Origin: Janthinobacterium sp. 344
Lineage (GTDB): Bacteria; Pseudomonadota; Gammaproteobacteria; Burkholderiales; Burkholderiaceae_D
NCBI RefSeq assembly: GCF_900112025.1
Contig: NZ_FOKL01000003.1
Coordinates: forward strand, 1-64,000
Length of the DNA stretch: 64,000 nt
Direction of reading: 5' to 3'
Positions 26,047-34,175 of the stretch are shown here, piece by piece. A program made the translations under genes and the position numbers. How positions within the stretch are numbered: the first letter of the stretch is position 1; each line of letters opens with the position of its first letter. The notes beneath the pieces were generated by a model that ran no database searches, had not been told where the DNA came from, and was given only the letters and a program-made list of their open reading frames with translations.

Positions 26047-27162
26047 TCAGCCAAGTTGCCGCACGATGTGCGGCCCCAGCAGGTTGGCCAGCGGCAGCGG
26101 CAGGCGGCGCCAGGCGCGGATCGACAGGGCGAATTTCGGATTGCTGGGATTGACATGTGGCAGCTTGCTGGCGCGCACCAACCGGTACGTGTACGGCAGC
26201 GGCTGCGGCGCAAAGCCCCAGTTTTTCTTGAAGTCGTAGGCGCCCGTGCCCAGCTTGCTGCGGCCGAAGTCGAACAGGCGGTAGCCGTGCGCGCCGGCGC
26301 GGCGCATCACTTCCCAGTACATGAAGTCGTTGGCGCCCGAGCTGCGCGCCAGCACGCTGCCGCCGCCGTAATAGGGCAGCACCTCATCGCGGAAATAGAA
26401 GACCAGCACGCTCGCCTGCGCCTGCTGTGCCTGGTACACGGTCAGGATCTCGCAGTCGTTGCCGAACACGGAGCGCAGCAGGGCAAAGTGGCGCCGCGCG
26501 AAAACGGGCGTGCCCAGGCGGTGCACGCTGGCCGCGTAGATCGGGTAGAAACGGCTCAGATCGTAATCGATGGCGCTGTGCAAGCCGTTGGCGATGCCCT
26601 TGCGCACCACGGCGCGCTGCTTGCGGGGAATCGCCAGCAGGTTGTGCTCGGCATCGGCGTGCAGGGGGCGGCGGAACGTCGCGTACAGCGGCTGGTGCAG
26701 CCAGCCGTCGCCCGATACGCCCGGCGCGTCACGCCAGCGGTATTCCAGGTGGCCCACGCCGAGGCGCCGCGCCAGGGCCTGCGCCGCGCCGTCGAGCGCC
26801 TGCCGCGCGGGCGCGCCGCCACCGGCGATGCCGCCATACACGCAAAACGGCAGCGAGACGAGGGACGAGCCGAACAGGCGGCTGTGCAGGTGCACCAGCG
26901 GCAGCACGGCGGCGATGCGCCCGTCCTGCTCCGCATACAGAAAATAACTGTCGTGGCCGAAGCCTTGTTCCATGATGGTGTGCCAGCCGGCGCGGTGAAA
27001 GAAGGTGGCGTCGGGACAATCGAGGACAAAGGCATCCCAGCGCGCATGCTCGTGCCGCTGCAGTTGCAGCACCGTGATGGCGCCCGGCCGGTCGGCGTCG
27101 GCGGGAGTGGGCGCGCAAGCTGGACCGGGGCGGTCGAGAGGAAGGCTGGCCTCGTGCATCAT
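26047..27162 (-). CDS. FemAB-like protein, PEP-CTERM/exosortase system-associated
   Basis: 371-residue GNAT-fold protein of the XrtA-associated FemAB subfamily (TIGR03019). CPDATFFHRAGW near residue 50, FLYAEQDGRIAAVLPLV, a central KGIANG, YYGGGSVLARSSGANDFMYWE and LFDFGRSKLGTGAYDFKKNWG are the recognisable blocks. FemAB relatives transfer amino acids from aminoacyl-tRNA to cell-wall precursors; in this locus an aminoacylation of the glycan has been supposed but is unproven. Two ATGs in a row (MM) overlap the stop of the upstream deacetylase gene. Confidence 0.92.
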   Translation of the reverse strand: MMHEASLPLDRPGPACAPTPADADRPGAITVLQLQRHEHARWDAFVLDCPDATFFHRAGWHTIMEQGFGHDSYFLYAEQDGRIAAVLPLVHLHSRLFGSSLVSLPFCVYGGIAGGGAPARQALDGAAQALARRLGVGHLEYRWRDAPGVSGDGWLHQPLYATFRRPLHADAEHNLLAIPRKQRAVVRKGIANGLHSAIDYDLSRFYPIYAASVHRLGTPVFARRHFALLRSVFGNDCEILTVYQAQQAQASVLVFYFRDEVLPYYGGGSVLARSSGANDFMYWEVMRRAGAHGYRLFDFGRSKLGTGAYDFKKNWGFAPQPLPYTYRLVRASKLPHVNPSNPKFALSIRAWRRLPLPLANLLGPHIVRQLG

Positions 27163-28010
27163 GTGCTCTCAAGAAAAATGCGGTCCATGCGGCCCCAGGC
27201 GAAATCGCGCGTCAGGCGCGCCAGCCGCGCTTCCATGCGACCCAGGTTCAGGTAGTGGCGAAAGCGCGTCCTGGCGCCCAGGCCTGGCGGGCGCGGCTGG
27301 CCGGGATCGAGTTCCCAAGGATGAAAATAGAATATGCCAGCTTGCCCGTCGAGCGAGTTGATGCGCCGCAAAAGCCAGCGCGACAGTGGATATGGCAGCA
27401 GGCGAAAATAGCCGCCGCCGCCGGCCGGCAGGTTGCGTCCGCGCAGACGCACGGTGCTGACGGGCAGTTCCAGCACGCCTTGCGGTCCGCGTGGGCGCCA
27501 GGCGAACCGGGGCGAGTCCGGCATGCCGTAATGGTCGTGGCGGATCGGGTAGATGCTGGAACTGTAGCGGTAGCCCGCTTCCTGCAACACGTCGAAGGCC
27601 CACAGGTTGGCCGCGCCGATGGAAAAGCTGGGCGCGCGGTAGCCCAGCACGGCCTGGCCCGTCACTTGTTCCAGGATGGTCTTGCTGTGGCGCACGTCGT
27701 CGGCGAATTGCGCGGGCGACTGGTCCGAGGCGCGCAGATGCGCGTAGCCGTGGCTGGCCACCTCGTGCCCCGCGTGCGCCACGCGCCGCAGCATGGCGGG
27801 ATAGCGTTCGGCGATCCAGCCCAGGGTGAAAAAAGTGGCGTGGATGCGGCGGCCCGCGAGCAGCAGCAGGATGCGCTCGATATTGGCCTCGACGCGGCAT
27901 TCCAGGCGCGGCCAGTCGGCGCGGTCGATGTGCGGCGCGAAGGCGGAGACCTGGAAATAATCCTCGACGTCGATGGTCAGCGCGTTGCGGACCGGTGGCG
28001 GCAGGCTCAT
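27159..28010 (-). CDS. Polysaccharide deacetylase, XrtA-associated
   Basis: 283-residue NodB-type deacetylase (TIGR03006 family). NALTIDVEDYFQVSAF (first Asp pair), RIHATFFTLGWIAERYP, HEVASHGYAHL (metal histidines), VLGYRAPSFSIG, and FYFHPWELDPGQP are typical. Probably removes an N-acetyl group from the EPS or its lipid-linked intermediate, making it positively charged. The start was placed at MSLPPPV because this ATG overlaps the wecB stop (ATGA); longer versions would run back through wecB. It differs from the other deacetylase gene near the left edge, which belongs to another subfamily. Confidence 0.93.
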   Translation of the reverse strand: MSLPPPVRNALTIDVEDYFQVSAFAPHIDRADWPRLECRVEANIERILLLLAGRRIHATFFTLGWIAERYPAMLRRVAHAGHEVASHGYAHLRASDQSPAQFADDVRHSKTILEQVTGQAVLGYRAPSFSIGAANLWAFDVLQEAGYRYSSSIYPIRHDHYGMPDSPRFAWRPRGPQGVLELPVSTVRLRGRNLPAGGGGYFRLLPYPLSRWLLRRINSLDGQAGIFYFHPWELDPGQPRPPGLGARTRFRHYLNLGRMEARLARLTRDFAWGRMDRIFLEST

Positions 28011-29167
28011 GGCCGCTCCCCGCGCGCGGCCAGCCACGGCACGATGGCGGCGGCGATGCGCGCGGCCGCGTGGCCATCCCACAGGGGGGGAAGGCGGCCG
28101 CGCTTGCCGCCCGTTTCCAGGATGGCGCGCGCCAGCGCCAGGATGGTTGGCGGATGCGTGCCGGCCAGCGTATTCGTGCCATCGCTGACAGTGACGGGCC
28201 GCTCCGTGTTGTCGCGCAAGGTCAGGCAGGGCACGCCCAGCGCCGTGCTTTCCTCCTGGATGCCGCCCGAATCCGTCAGCACCAGGCGTGCCGCCTGCAT
28301 CAGGCCCAGCATTTCCAGGTAGCCCAGCGGCGGCAGGCAGACCAGGGGCAGTTGCGCCAGCCTGTCCTGCAAGCCCGCCAGGCGCAAGGCGGCCTGCGTG
28401 CGCGGATGGATGGGGAACAGCAGCGGCAGTTGCCGCGACAACTGGCCCAGCGCGTCCAGCAGGGCCGCCAGTTGCGCGCCGTCATCCACGTTCGAGGGCC
28501 GGTGCAGGGTCAGCACGCCAAAGGCGGGCGGGCAGGCATGGCCGTGGGCGCTCAGGGTGGCGGCGGGCGCCACGGCGCGCGGCAATTGCTGCCGCAGGCT
28601 GTCGATCATGACGTTGCCCGTGAAGACGATGCGTTCGGCGGCGACGCCTTCGCGCAACAGATTGGCGCGCGCGCCCGGTTCGCTGGTCAGCAGCAGCGAC
28701 GAGAGCTGGTCGGTCAGCAGCCGGTTGATTTCCTCGGGCATGCGCCGGTCGCCGCTGCGCAGGCCCGCCTCGACGTGGATCACGGGCATGGCCCGCTTGG
28801 CCGCCACCAGCGCGCAGGCCAGGGTGGAATTGACGTCGCCCACCACCAGCACGGCGTCGGGCGCCAGCGGCGGATGGGCATCCAGCACGGCGTCGAAGCG
28901 GCGCATGATCTCGGCCGTCTGCTGCGCGTGGCTGCCGGACCCGACGTCGAGCGCGATGTCGGGCGCGCGCATGCCCAGGTCGGCAAATACCTGGCCGCTC
29001 ATGGCCGGGTCATAATGTTGCCCAGTATGCAATAGCGTCACGCGCAGCGCGGGCGCCTGCCGCGCCAGCGCGGCCAGGATGGGCGCCATCTTCATCAGGT
29101 TGGGACGGGCGGCCACCACGCACAGCAAGTGCGCGGGCGCGGCGGGATGCGAAGCGTGGTCGGGCAT
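28007..29167 (-). CDS. wecB: UDP-N-acetylglucosamine 2-epimerase (non-hydrolysing)
   Basis: 386-residue enzyme that interconverts UDP-GlcNAc and UDP-ManNAc in the cytoplasm, giving ManNAc-type sugars for the EPS. Recognised by VVAARPNLMKMAPIL at residues 17-31, TGQHYDPAMSG, VVGDVNSTLA, HVEAGLRSGDRRMPEEINR, TLHRPSNVDD and TDSGGIQEE. The order of these blocks and the length match WecB/MnaA. It lies 9 bases after the beta-barrel gene; in many XrtA loci an ExeA-like ATPase gene (TIGR03015) lies at this junction, but there is no room for one here. Confidence 0.93.
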   Translation of the reverse strand: MPDHASHPAAPAHLLCVVAARPNLMKMAPILAALARQAPALRVTLLHTGQHYDPAMSGQVFADLGMRAPDIALDVGSGSHAQQTAEIMRRFDAVLDAHPPLAPDAVLVVGDVNSTLACALVAAKRAMPVIHVEAGLRSGDRRMPEEINRLLTDQLSSLLLTSEPGARANLLREGVAAERIVFTGNVMIDSLRQQLPRAVAPAATLSAHGHACPPAFGVLTLHRPSNVDDGAQLAALLDALGQLSRQLPLLFPIHPRTQAALRLAGLQDRLAQLPLVCLPPLGYLEMLGLMQAARLVLTDSGGIQEESTALGVPCLTLRDNTERPVTVSDGTNTLAGTHPPTILALARAILETGGKRGRLPPLWDGHAAARIAAAIVPWLAARGERP

Positions 29168-29176
29168 GGCGGCCTC

Positions 29177-30712
29177 CTAGAATTGCATGTTGAGCGTGGC
29201 GCTGACGCTGTTTTCGCGGTAGTTGCCGCCGCGGCTGCTCGTGTGCCGCGTGTGCCGCACGTCGATGCTGGCTGTCACCTTGCGCTGCAAGGTGCGGCTG
29301 TAGCCGGCCGTGAGGGTGGCGTTGTTGTCGCGCCGGGGCACGCTCAGCGAGCGCACGCTGGCGTAGCCGGCATTCAGGTTCAGGCTGCTGCGCGAGTTCG
29401 CTTGCCAGCTCCAGCCCAGGTTGCTGCCGATCTGGCGCGTGCGGTCTTCGCTGCCGAATTCCACGCCCGGCAGCAGGACGCTGTCGATGCCGCTGGACGT
29501 CTGCGCCGTGCGATCGACGGCGTTGATGCCGAACACCAGCGTGCTTTTCGCCGTGGCGCGGGCCATCGTCATGCTCAGCTGTTTCTGCAGGAAATAGCGG
29601 TGGCTGAAGTAATTGATGGCGCCCAGTTCCGGCCCCAGCCCGTTGGCGTAGCGCAGGAAGGCATCGACGCGCAGGCGCCGTTCCAGGTCGTTCGGGAACA
29701 CGCCGCGCCACAACTGGTCGAGTAGGCTGGCCGCATCGCGGTTGCCCAGGCGCAGGAATTGCGCGGGCATGCTGGTGATGTTTTCGCTGTAGCTGAGTTG
29801 CCAGCTGGTGTGGCGCTGCAGGAAACTGGCGTTCAAGCCGTACGTGTGGCCAAAGTAGCGCTTGCCCGTGCTGAAGGCCACGCTGGTGCGCGGCGACGGC
29901 GTCCACACGCCGCCCAGCGACCAGAAGCGGCCCGCCGGCGCCTTGCCCGTGATCGATTCATAGCCTTCCTTTTCCGTGCCGCCGCTGGCCGTGCCCGACC
30001 ATTTGCTGCTGAACGGGTAGCGCAGGCCGACGCTGCTGCGTTCCATGCGCAGCGGCGCCAGCTTGCTGTCCTGCGTGCGGCGCGCGTCGTGGCTGGCGTT
30101 CCAGGTCCAGCCGCCGCCGCGCGGCTCGCCATTGAGCAGCAGTTCCACCTCGTCGCTGTGCATGGACAGCAGGTCGCCGCCGCTGGCCACGTTGTTGCGC
30201 GTGTAGCGCAGCTCGGCCGTGGCGAGCCCGCGGAAACGGTGGCGCAGGTACGGGCTGACACTGGTGGTGCGCACCGTGCTGGCATTGTCCGGGCCGGGCA
30301 AGTCGTCGATCACCTGCGGGCCGAACGGCGAGATGCTGTGGCGGCTGACGCTGGCGGCCGCGTCGACGAAAAACCAGTCCTTCACCAGTTCGGCGTCGCC
30401 CGAGGCGCGCAACTGGTGCTGGTCCGTGTCGGCCCGTTGCGTGCTCAGGTACTTGTGCCAGCTGTAGTCAAGGTGCACGCGCAGGCGCGGGCCGCTGCCG
30501 ATGAGGGCGATGGCGGGCGCGATTTCCGTGATGAAGTCGGACTGCGCCTGTGCGTTCGGGGTGCGCAGCGCGTTGTCGGTATACGTTTCGCGCAGGCGCA
30601 GCGAGGGCTGCACCAGCCACTCGAGCGCGGAAGCGGGCACGGGCAGCAGCAGGGACAGCAAGGGCAACCAGGCCAGCGGCGCATGGCCGCTAGTCGTAAT
30701 TGCCGTAGCCAT
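29177..30712 (-). CDS. Outer-membrane beta-barrel protein, PEP-CTERM system-associated (TIGR03016 type)
   Basis: 511-residue exported protein. A signal peptide with a hydrophobic run (PLAWLPLLSLLLPVPASA) ends near residue 29, followed by ALEWLVQPSLRLRETYTDN, the conserved opening of the XrtA-associated barrel family. The rest is dominated by alternating polar and hydrophobic beta strands rich in aromatic and Ser/Thr residues and ends in NMQF, a C-terminal Phe typical of outer-membrane barrels. A role in EPS passage or anchoring at the outer membrane is likely but unproven. The start overlaps the kinase gene by 23 bases and no strong ribosome site is seen. Confidence 0.88.
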   Translation of the reverse strand: MATAITTSGHAPLAWLPLLSLLLPVPASALEWLVQPSLRLRETYTDNALRTPNAQAQSDFITEIAPAIALIGSGPRLRVHLDYSWHKYLSTQRADTDQHQLRASGDAELVKDWFFVDAAASVSRHSISPFGPQVIDDLPGPDNASTVRTTSVSPYLRHRFRGLATAELRYTRNNVASGGDLLSMHSDEVELLLNGEPRGGGWTWNASHDARRTQDSKLAPLRMERSSVGLRYPFSSKWSGTASGGTEKEGYESITGKAPAGRFWSLGGVWTPSPRTSVAFSTGKRYFGHTYGLNASFLQRHTSWQLSYSENITSMPAQFLRLGNRDAASLLDQLWRGVFPNDLERRLRVDAFLRYANGLGPELGAINYFSHRYFLQKQLSMTMARATAKSTLVFGINAVDRTAQTSSGIDSVLLPGVEFGSEDRTRQIGSNLGWSWQANSRSSLNLNAGYASVRSLSVPRRDNNATLTAGYSRTLQRKVTASIDVRHTRHTSSRGGNYRENSVSATLNMQF

Positions 30713-31541
30713 AATAATCGTTGCCGGGGAACGATTTGGTCTTGTTGTAGATCAAATGAATGTGTTCGCACGATTCGATCTGGCGCAGCGCTTCCTTGAC
30801 GGCGTGCTGGGTCGTGGTTTCCGCTTCCACCACCATCACCACTTGCCCCATCTGGCCCACCAGCGCATGCGCTTCGCTGGTGATCAGGAGCGGCGGCGAG
30901 TCGAAGACGACGATGCGGTCGGCATAGCGGCTGGCGATCTCGGCCAGCAGGCGGCTCATGGCCCGGCTGGCCAGCAATTCCGTCGCATGCTTGTTGCTGC
31001 GGCCGGCTGGCAGGATGCTCAGGTTGGCGATGTTGGTCTTCAGGATCACGTCCGCCATGGACAGTTGCGGGTCCAGCAGCACGTCCATCAGGCCCGGCTC
31101 CGGCGCCAGGCCCAGCACTTTCAGCACGGACGGGCGCGCCACGTCGGCGTCGACCAGCAGCACCGTGATATCCATTTCCATGGCGATGCTCATGGCCAGG
31201 TTGATGGCGCAATAGGTCTTGCCTTCGCCGGGCATGGCGCTGGTGACGACGATCAGGTTGCCGTGGCGCACGGCGTCGGCGCCGCCGGCGCGCGCCTGGC
31301 GCAGCAGCGGGCGCTTGATGATGCGGAAATCCTCGGCCACGCTGCTGCGTCCGCCGTCGTGCGTGAGCATGCCTTGCTCCTGCAGCCGGGGCAGGTTCAG
31401 GGCCCGGTACTGGGGCGACGCTGCCGGGCCCGCCTGATGCGTCGCCGCGGGGGCGCCCTGCGCCAGGTAGGGCACGCCGGACTCGGCCACGCCCAGGATG
31501 GTGGGTTCCTGCCTGCCGCTGTCCTTGTCCTTGCTGCTCAT
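30690..31541 (-). CDS. XrtA-associated tyrosine autokinase (BY-kinase)
   Basis: 283-residue cytoplasmic bacterial tyrosine kinase (TIGR03018 family). Walker A SAMPGEGKT at residues 101-109, Walker A' LLVDADVARPS around 131 and Walker B VVFDSPPLL are present. The tail ends YYGYGNYD, with tyrosines at 276, 277, 279 and 282 as autophosphorylation sites. It works with the chain-length determinant encoded just upstream (20-base gap): cycles of autophosphorylation and dephosphorylation control polymer length and export, as with Wzc or CapA/CapB. The separate transmembrane activator and kinase arrangement resembles the Firmicutes-type split system. Confidence 0.94.
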   Translation of the reverse strand: MSSKDKDSGRQEPTILGVAESGVPYLAQGAPAATHQAGPAASPQYRALNLPRLQEQGMLTHDGGRSSVAEDFRIIKRPLLRQARAGGADAVRHGNLIVVTSAMPGEGKTYCAINLAMSIAMEMDITVLLVDADVARPSVLKVLGLAPEPGLMDVLLDPQLSMADVILKTNIANLSILPAGRSNKHATELLASRAMSRLLAEIASRYADRIVVFDSPPLLITSEAHALVGQMGQVVMVVEAETTTQHAVKEALRQIESCEHIHLIYNKTKSFPGNDYYGYGNYD

Positions 31542-31561
31542 CGTCGCTCCCGTGGCGTGGT

Positions 31562-33091
31562 CTAGAATTTCAGCTGTACGGCGGTCATGATGCCGCCGTA
31601 CAGCACGAACAGGCTGCCCAGGCAGGCGCCAAAGGCGTAGCGGGCGCGGCGCCGGCGCACCTGCTGCAGCGGCGTCCAGTTCATCGATACCGTGCCCAGC
31701 ACGTTCAAGCCCGTCGCATCGCGCAGTTCGGCAGGGCTGAGGAAGGTGGGGCGCACCTGGCTGATCAGCAGGGCGGCGGCGATGCCGGCCACCAGGGCCG
31801 CGCCCAGCGCCGCGCTGAACAGCAGCGAACGATTCGGACCGATGGGCTTGTACTGCACCGTGGGCGGGTCAATGATCTTGAAGGCCATCATGTCGGTGGT
31901 GGAACTGAGTTCGCCTGACAGCTTGGCCGCTTCGCGCCGGCCGATCAGCTTTTCATAGTTTTCCTTGTTGATGATGTAGTCGCGGTTCAGTTGCGCCAGT
32001 TGCGACTCCACCTCGGGCACGGCATTGCTTTGCGCCAGCAGGCGTTCGTTGCGCGCGCTATATTCCTGCACGCGGGCGCGGATGGCGGCCACCTTGGCGT
32101 CCGCATCCGTGAGCGCCACCTTCAGCTGCTGCAGCATGGGACTGTAATTCTTGCCGGGGTCGCCCGACGCCGCCTTCAGCTTGCTCTCCTCGACCTTGCG
32201 TTCTTCCAGCTGGGCAATCAGACGCTTCGAGGAGATGATGTCGGGATGCAATTCCGTAAATTGCATGCGCAGGCTGTCGAGGTTCTTGTTGAGCGAGGCG
32301 ATGCGCTCGTCCAGCTCGGGATTGCTGATCGCCGCCGCGTTCGGTTCCAGGTCCAGCACCGGCTCGTCGCCTTCGATCTGGCTCTGGATGGCCTTGCGCG
32401 ACTGTTCCGCCTCGACCAGCTCCAGCTTGGCATTGTTCAGGCTATCGGATGACATCAGCAGCTGGCTGCCATAGTCGATGCCCTGGCGCGGCAGCAGCAG
32501 GTTGTTGCGGATCTTGAATTCCTTCACGAGGTTTTCCGCCGCGCTCAGCTTGTCTTCGTAGTTCTTGATCTGCTCGTCGATGAATTGCACGGCCTTCTGC
32601 GAATCGCCTTTTTTCCCCTGGAAACTGCCTTCGACGAAGATGGTCAGCAGGCTCTGCACCACATCGCGCACCAGTTTCGGGTCGCCGCCGCTGTAGCTGA
32701 TGGTGTAGATGTCGAAGGCGTTGGTGCCGCTGATCTTGATGCGGCCCATCAGTTCATCGAGCTGGGCCTCATGTTCGCGCACGGTCTTCGAGTCCAGGTC
32801 GAGGTCGACCATGCGCATGACGCGTTCCACGTTGGGGCGGCTGAGCAGGGTGCGGCTCATGATGGCCACCTGCTGTTCCGCGTTCGGCACGCTGGTCATG
32901 CCGGACAGCAGGGGCTTGAGGATGGTTTGCGTATCGACAAACACGCGCGCCCGGGTCTGGTACTCGTCGGGCAGGCTGATGACCTTGATGAAACCGCCGA
33001 TGGCCACCAGCCAGGCCACCAGCAGCGCATGCCAGCGGTATTTCCAGATGCCTTTCAGGCTGGAAAGCAGTTGCTGCAGCAATTCCTCCAT
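31562..33091 (-). CDS. Polysaccharide chain-length determinant, XrtA-associated (Wzz/GNVR domain)
   Basis: 509-residue inner-membrane co-polymerase (TIGR03007 family). One membrane helix lies at residues about 20-38; a long periplasmic coiled-coil region (about 150-400) follows, and a second membrane region occupies about 435-455 with a further helix at the end. LPDEYQTRARVFVDTQTILKPL and the GNVR-like INKENYEKLIGRREAAKLS are the family blocks. It sets polymer length and activates the tyrosine autokinase encoded next. The start MEELLQQL has a GGAAGGAAG ribosome site; upstream sequence is non-coding. This is the first gene of the leftward EPS operon. Confidence 0.93.
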   Translation of the reverse strand: MEELLQQLLSSLKGIWKYRWHALLVAWLVAIGGFIKVISLPDEYQTRARVFVDTQTILKPLLSGMTSVPNAEQQVAIMSRTLLSRPNVERVMRMVDLDLDSKTVREHEAQLDELMGRIKISGTNAFDIYTISYSGGDPKLVRDVVQSLLTIFVEGSFQGKKGDSQKAVQFIDEQIKNYEDKLSAAENLVKEFKIRNNLLLPRQGIDYGSQLLMSSDSLNNAKLELVEAEQSRKAIQSQIEGDEPVLDLEPNAAAISNPELDERIASLNKNLDSLRMQFTELHPDIISSKRLIAQLEERKVEESKLKAASGDPGKNYSPMLQQLKVALTDADAKVAAIRARVQEYSARNERLLAQSNAVPEVESQLAQLNRDYIINKENYEKLIGRREAAKLSGELSSTTDMMAFKIIDPPTVQYKPIGPNRSLLFSAALGAALVAGIAAALLISQVRPTFLSPAELRDATGLNVLGTVSMNWTPLQQVRRRRARYAFGACLGSLFVLYGGIMTAVQLKF

Positions 33092-33352
33092 GGCGCTTCC
33101 TTCCGTGACGATGCTGCGCGGGCAAGCGCCGGCGCGTGGACAACGGCGTTGCAATATGAATATTGCCTGTTGAGTAAGCAAAGTATAGGGCGGCGGCTGA
33201 GCAAGATTTCCCAAGATGATTGCTTCTTGATACGCCTCAAGGTTCACTTGCCGCGTTTTAATAATCATAGGAAGTTCGCGGCCCAGGCTGGTTCTGCGCG
33301 GCCGGCGGCTTGGGGCGCCACGTGGCGCGCCATCGACATGAAGAGGCCCAGC
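33092..33352. promoter_or_regulatory. Divergent regulatory region of the EPS operon and the export lipoprotein gene
   Basis: 261-base spacer between the leftward 12-13 gene EPS operon and the rightward export gene, more AT-rich in its middle than its surroundings. It holds a 16-bp inverted repeat (33151-33166), a 14-bp perfect palindrome close to the export start (33315-33328) and a TATACT hexamer on the minus strand near 33178 that could be a -10 element. I see no well-spaced -35 and no sigma-54 element with correct spacing. Confidence 0.5.
33151..33166. promoter_or_regulatory. 16-bp inverted repeat GCAATAT-GA-ATATTGC
   Basis: Perfect 7-bp arms with a 2-base centre, 60 bases upstream of the chain-length gene start. 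Symmetric AT-rich sites of this size are typical binding sites for dimeric regulators; which regulator is unknown. Confidence 0.4.
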
Positions 33353-33976
33353 ATGAATCTGTTCCGCCGTGCATTTGTAGTCAACGCGCTGGCCATGGTG
33401 GCCACGGCCAGCTTGCTGGGCGCCTGCCGCACGCGCTATCCGCTGGCGCCCTCCGACGACAGCGCGCCCATGCACGACTACCTGATCGGGCCGGGCGATT
33501 CCGTCAACATCATCGTCTGGCGCAATCCGGAAGTGTCGCTGACGGTCTCCGTGCGGCCCGACGGCAAGATCACCACGCCGCTGGTGGAAGACTTGGCGGC
33601 CAGCGGCAAGACGTCGACCCAGCTGGCGCGCGATATCGAACAAGCCTTGAGCAAGTTCATCCAGCAGCCCGTGGTGACTGTCATCGTGACGAATTTCTCG
33701 GGGCCGTATGGCGAGCAGATCCGCGTCATCGGCGAGGCGGCCAAGCCGCAGGCGCTGCCGTACCGGCTGGGAATGTCGCTGATGGATGTCCTGATCGCCG
33801 TGGGCGGCATCACCGATTTCGCCGCCGGCAACAAGGCCAGCATCATCCGCGTGCGCGACGGCAGCCAGCTGCAGCTGCGCGTGCGGCTGGACGACCTGCT
33901 CAAGGAGGGCGATATTTCCGCCAACGTCATGATGCGGCCCGGCGATGTGCTGCTGATCCCGGAGAGCTTTTTTTAG
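33353..33976 (+). CDS. Polysaccharide export lipoprotein, XrtA-associated (Wza-like)
   Basis: 207-residue outer-membrane export lipoprotein (TIGR03027 family). Signal peptide with lipobox LLGAC (C25), then DYLIGPGDSVNIIVWRNPE, the polysaccharide biosynthesis/export (PES) domain, and VRPDGKITTPLVEDLAASGKT, followed by a SLBB-type segment (VIGEAAKPQALPYR). It should form the outer-membrane channel through which the EPS leaves the cell. The start MNLFRRAF was chosen over the ATG 15 bases upstream because AAGAGG is correctly spaced ahead of it. In most XrtA loci this gene precedes the chain-length gene on the same strand; here it is divergent. Confidence 0.92.
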   Translation: MNLFRRAFVVNALAMVATASLLGACRTRYPLAPSDDSAPMHDYLIGPGDSVNIIVWRNPEVSLTVSVRPDGKITTPLVEDLAASGKTSTQLARDIEQALSKFIQQPVVTVIVTNFSGPYGEQIRVIGEAAKPQALPYRLGMSLMDVLIAVGGITDFAAGNKASIIRVRDGSQLQLRVRLDDLLKEGDISANVMMRPGDVLLIPESFF

Positions 33977-34175
33977 ACAGGACTCGGCACTGTCAAAACG
34001 CCCATTTTATTTGTCATTTTGTACCGACAGGCAAATTTCAGCATGCTATTTTGCTATTAAAACGCCAATTTCTTCTGTTTTTTTGAACGGATAGGGGAAC
34101 TTCTCCAGTTTTTTACTTGTCACAAGGCATTGGCTTCAGTCCGTCTCGACGGCTGCCGATGAACGTGAGGACAAG
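33977..34175. other. AT-rich intergenic spacer before the acyltransferase gene
   Basis: 199 bases, clearly more AT-rich than the rest of the window, with several T-runs. It probably contains the promoter of the acyltransferase gene. I could not identify a convincing -35/-10 pair, a sigma-54 element or an intrinsic terminator hairpin. Confidence 0.35.

Noticed and set aside
33105-33330. Sigma-54 promoter candidates before the export gene (TGGACA...TTGCA and others)
   Set aside because: The best-looking one has 11 instead of 10 bases between GG and GC, a spacing sigma-54 does not tolerate; correctly spaced ones have poor -24 and -12 sequences.
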